Shown here in pieces: positions 10,584-11,517 of a DNA stretch of 11,517 nucleotides. Below the pieces are notes generated by a model. It was not told the DNA's origin and did not search any database. It worked only from the letters and a program-made list of their open reading frames with translations. This DNA comes from Acidimicrobiia bacterium (lineage in GTDB: Bacteria; Actinomycetota; Acidimicrobiia; Spongiisociales; UBA5794), in contig JAUVPA010000023.1 in assembly GCA_030598905.1 (NCBI GenBank), forward strand, positions 1-11,517, read 5' to 3'. The translations under genes and the position numbers were made by a program. The stretch's first letter is position 1, and the number at the start of each line of letters is the position of its first letter.

Positions 10584-11517
10584 TTATCCGAATTCCACAC
10601 CCTGGGCCAGCGGCAGCTCACCGGAGTAGTTGATAGTCACCGTCTGGCGGCGCATATACGCCTTCCAGGAGTCAGAACCCGACTCGCGACCTCCCCCGGT
10701 TTCCTTCTCGCCGCCGAAGGCACCGCCGATCTCAGCCCCAGAAGTGCCGATGTTCACGTTGGCGATGCCGCAGTCGGAGCCCTCCGCCGAAAGGAACCGC
10801 TCCGCCGTGCGCACCGAATCGGTGAAGATCGCCGACGACAGGCCCTGACGAACACCGTTCTGGACGGCGATCGCCTCCTCGTACGAGTCGACCTCGATCA
10901 ACCAGATGATCGGAGCGAAGGTCTCCTCCTGCACGATCGGGGCATCCTTGGGAATCCTGACCAGCGTCGGCTCGAAGAAGTGACCGGGCCCGTCGACTTC
11001 GTTGCCACCTGTCAGTAACTCTCCGCCTTGTTCCATTGCGATGTCGAGCGCGGTCTTGGCGCTCGTCACCGATTCCGCAGTGATCTTCGGCCCCATCAAC
11101 GTGCCCTCTTCCAAGGGATCGCCGATCGCGACCGTCGAGTACGCGTCGACGAGTCGATTCGCCAGGTCGTCCGAAACCTCGCGGTGGACGATGAGACGGC
11201 GCAGCGACGTGCACCGCTGCCCCGTGGTTCCCACCGCGGCGAACAGCGACGCCCGCACGGCGAGGTCGAGGTCCGCATCTTCCATCACGGAGATCGCGTT
11301 GTTGCCGCCCAGCTCGAGGAGGGACCGGCCGAGTCGACCGGCAACCTTGGCTCCGACCTTGGCGCCCATCGGGATCGATCCCGTCGCCGAGATGAGGGGC
11401 AACCTGTGGTCCTCGACCATGAGGTTGCCGACCGGATCAATCGGACCCATCGCCAGGTTGAACACACCCTCGAATCCGGTACCCGCCATCACCTCGTGAC
11501 AGATGTTCTGCACAGCG
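10584..11517 (-). CDS. ALDH7-family aldehyde dehydrogenase, aminoadipate-semialdehyde type (N-terminus beyond right edge)
   Basis: About 310 C-terminal residues are visible; a complete member has about 500. The ALDH7 (antiquitin, ALDH7A1/AmaB) signatures are clear: LLELGGNNAI with the general-base Glu (codon near 11315), GTTGQRCTSLRRL with the nucleophile Cys (codon 11213-11211), EETFAPIIWL, and the C-terminal block GGGRESGSDSWKAYMRRQT followed by INYSGELPLAQGVEFG, which is diagnostic for this subfamily. Members oxidise alpha-aminoadipate semialdehyde to aminoadipate with NAD in lysine catabolism; related aldehydes are possible. All key residues in the visible part are present. The frame is open to the last base, so the GTG at 11513 is internal. 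It converges on glnR and shares a hairpin with it. There is no sign that it belongs to the nitrogen operon, although lysine breakdown yields glutamate. Confidence 0.94.
   Translation of the reverse strand, partial: AVQNICHEVMAGTGFEGVFNLAMGPIDPVGNLMVEDHRLPLISATGSIPMGAKVGAKVAGRLGRSLLELGGNNAISVMEDADLDLAVRASLFAAVGTTGQRCTSLRRLIVHREVSDDLANRLVDAYSTVAIGDPLEEGTLMGPKITAESVTSAKTALDIAMEQGGELLTGGNEVDGPGHFFEPTLVRIPKDAPIVQEETFAPIIWLIEVDSYEEAIAVQNGVRQGLSSAIFTDSVRTAERFLSAEGSDCGIANVNIGTSGAEIGGAFGGEKETGGGRESGSDSWKAYMRRQTVTINYSGELPLAQGVEFG

Overview
The window looks like a chromosomal segment from a GC-rich actinobacterium, possibly from the Acidimicrobiia side of the phylum. The hints are many GTG/TTG starts, Thr-rich linkers after a membrane anchor, an actinobacterial GlnA2-type glutamine synthetase with an orphan GlnR-type regulator, and TANNNT boxes 6-7 nt before start codons, as in leaderless actinobacterial transcripts. 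The taxonomic call is inference; no rRNA or marker tree was available. I see no transposases, phage genes, tRNAs, rRNAs or CRISPR arrays.

Layout. (1) 1-801, minus: a membrane-anchored LysM protein overlaps by 4 nt the start of a single-pass membrane protein that runs off the left edge. (2) 962-4246, minus: a compact pterin operon, read right to left: a pteridine-reductase/FolM-like SDR, FolB (dihydroneopterin aldolase), a single polypeptide fusing FolK (HPPK) to FolE (GTP cyclohydrolase I), and MoaA (GTP 3',8-cyclase of molybdopterin synthesis). The first three overlap; MoaA follows after 37 nt. (3) 4351-6868, plus: a Thr-rich membrane-anchored protein of unknown function, then a multi-pass membrane protein with a C-terminal alpha/beta-hydrolase (Abhydrolase_9 family). 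(4) 6890-10517: a nitrogen-assimilation block. A small protein with weak resemblance to RemA/DUF370 and a GSII-type glutamine synthetase are on the minus strand. Divergent from GSII are a GSI/GlnA2-type glutamine synthetase and, 2 nt after it, a GlnR-like regulator. (5) 10584-11517, minus: the C-terminal part of an ALDH7 (aminoadipate-semialdehyde dehydrogenase/antiquitin) enzyme, running off the right edge and converging on glnR.

How the parts work together. The pterin operon takes GTP down two routes: FolE to FolB to FolK towards folate, and MoaA towards molybdopterin, with an SDR that probably reduces a pterin or dihydrofolate. The nitrogen block reads as a self-contained circuit. A gene for a GlnR-like regulator is coupled to glnA2. 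The 196-bp region between glnII and glnA2 carries an exact GTAAC-n6-GAAAC GlnR box, within a series of four G-T half-sites spaced exactly 11 bp apart (8431-8468), so GlnR would control both synthetases and itself.

Most worth a second look: the GlnR operator and autoregulatory loop; the FolK-FolE fusion, whose FolK half has lost a conserved His/Arg motif; two related inverted arrays of 7-nt repeats upstream of leaderless-type promoters; and a probable non-canonical (ATC) start for the hydrolase.
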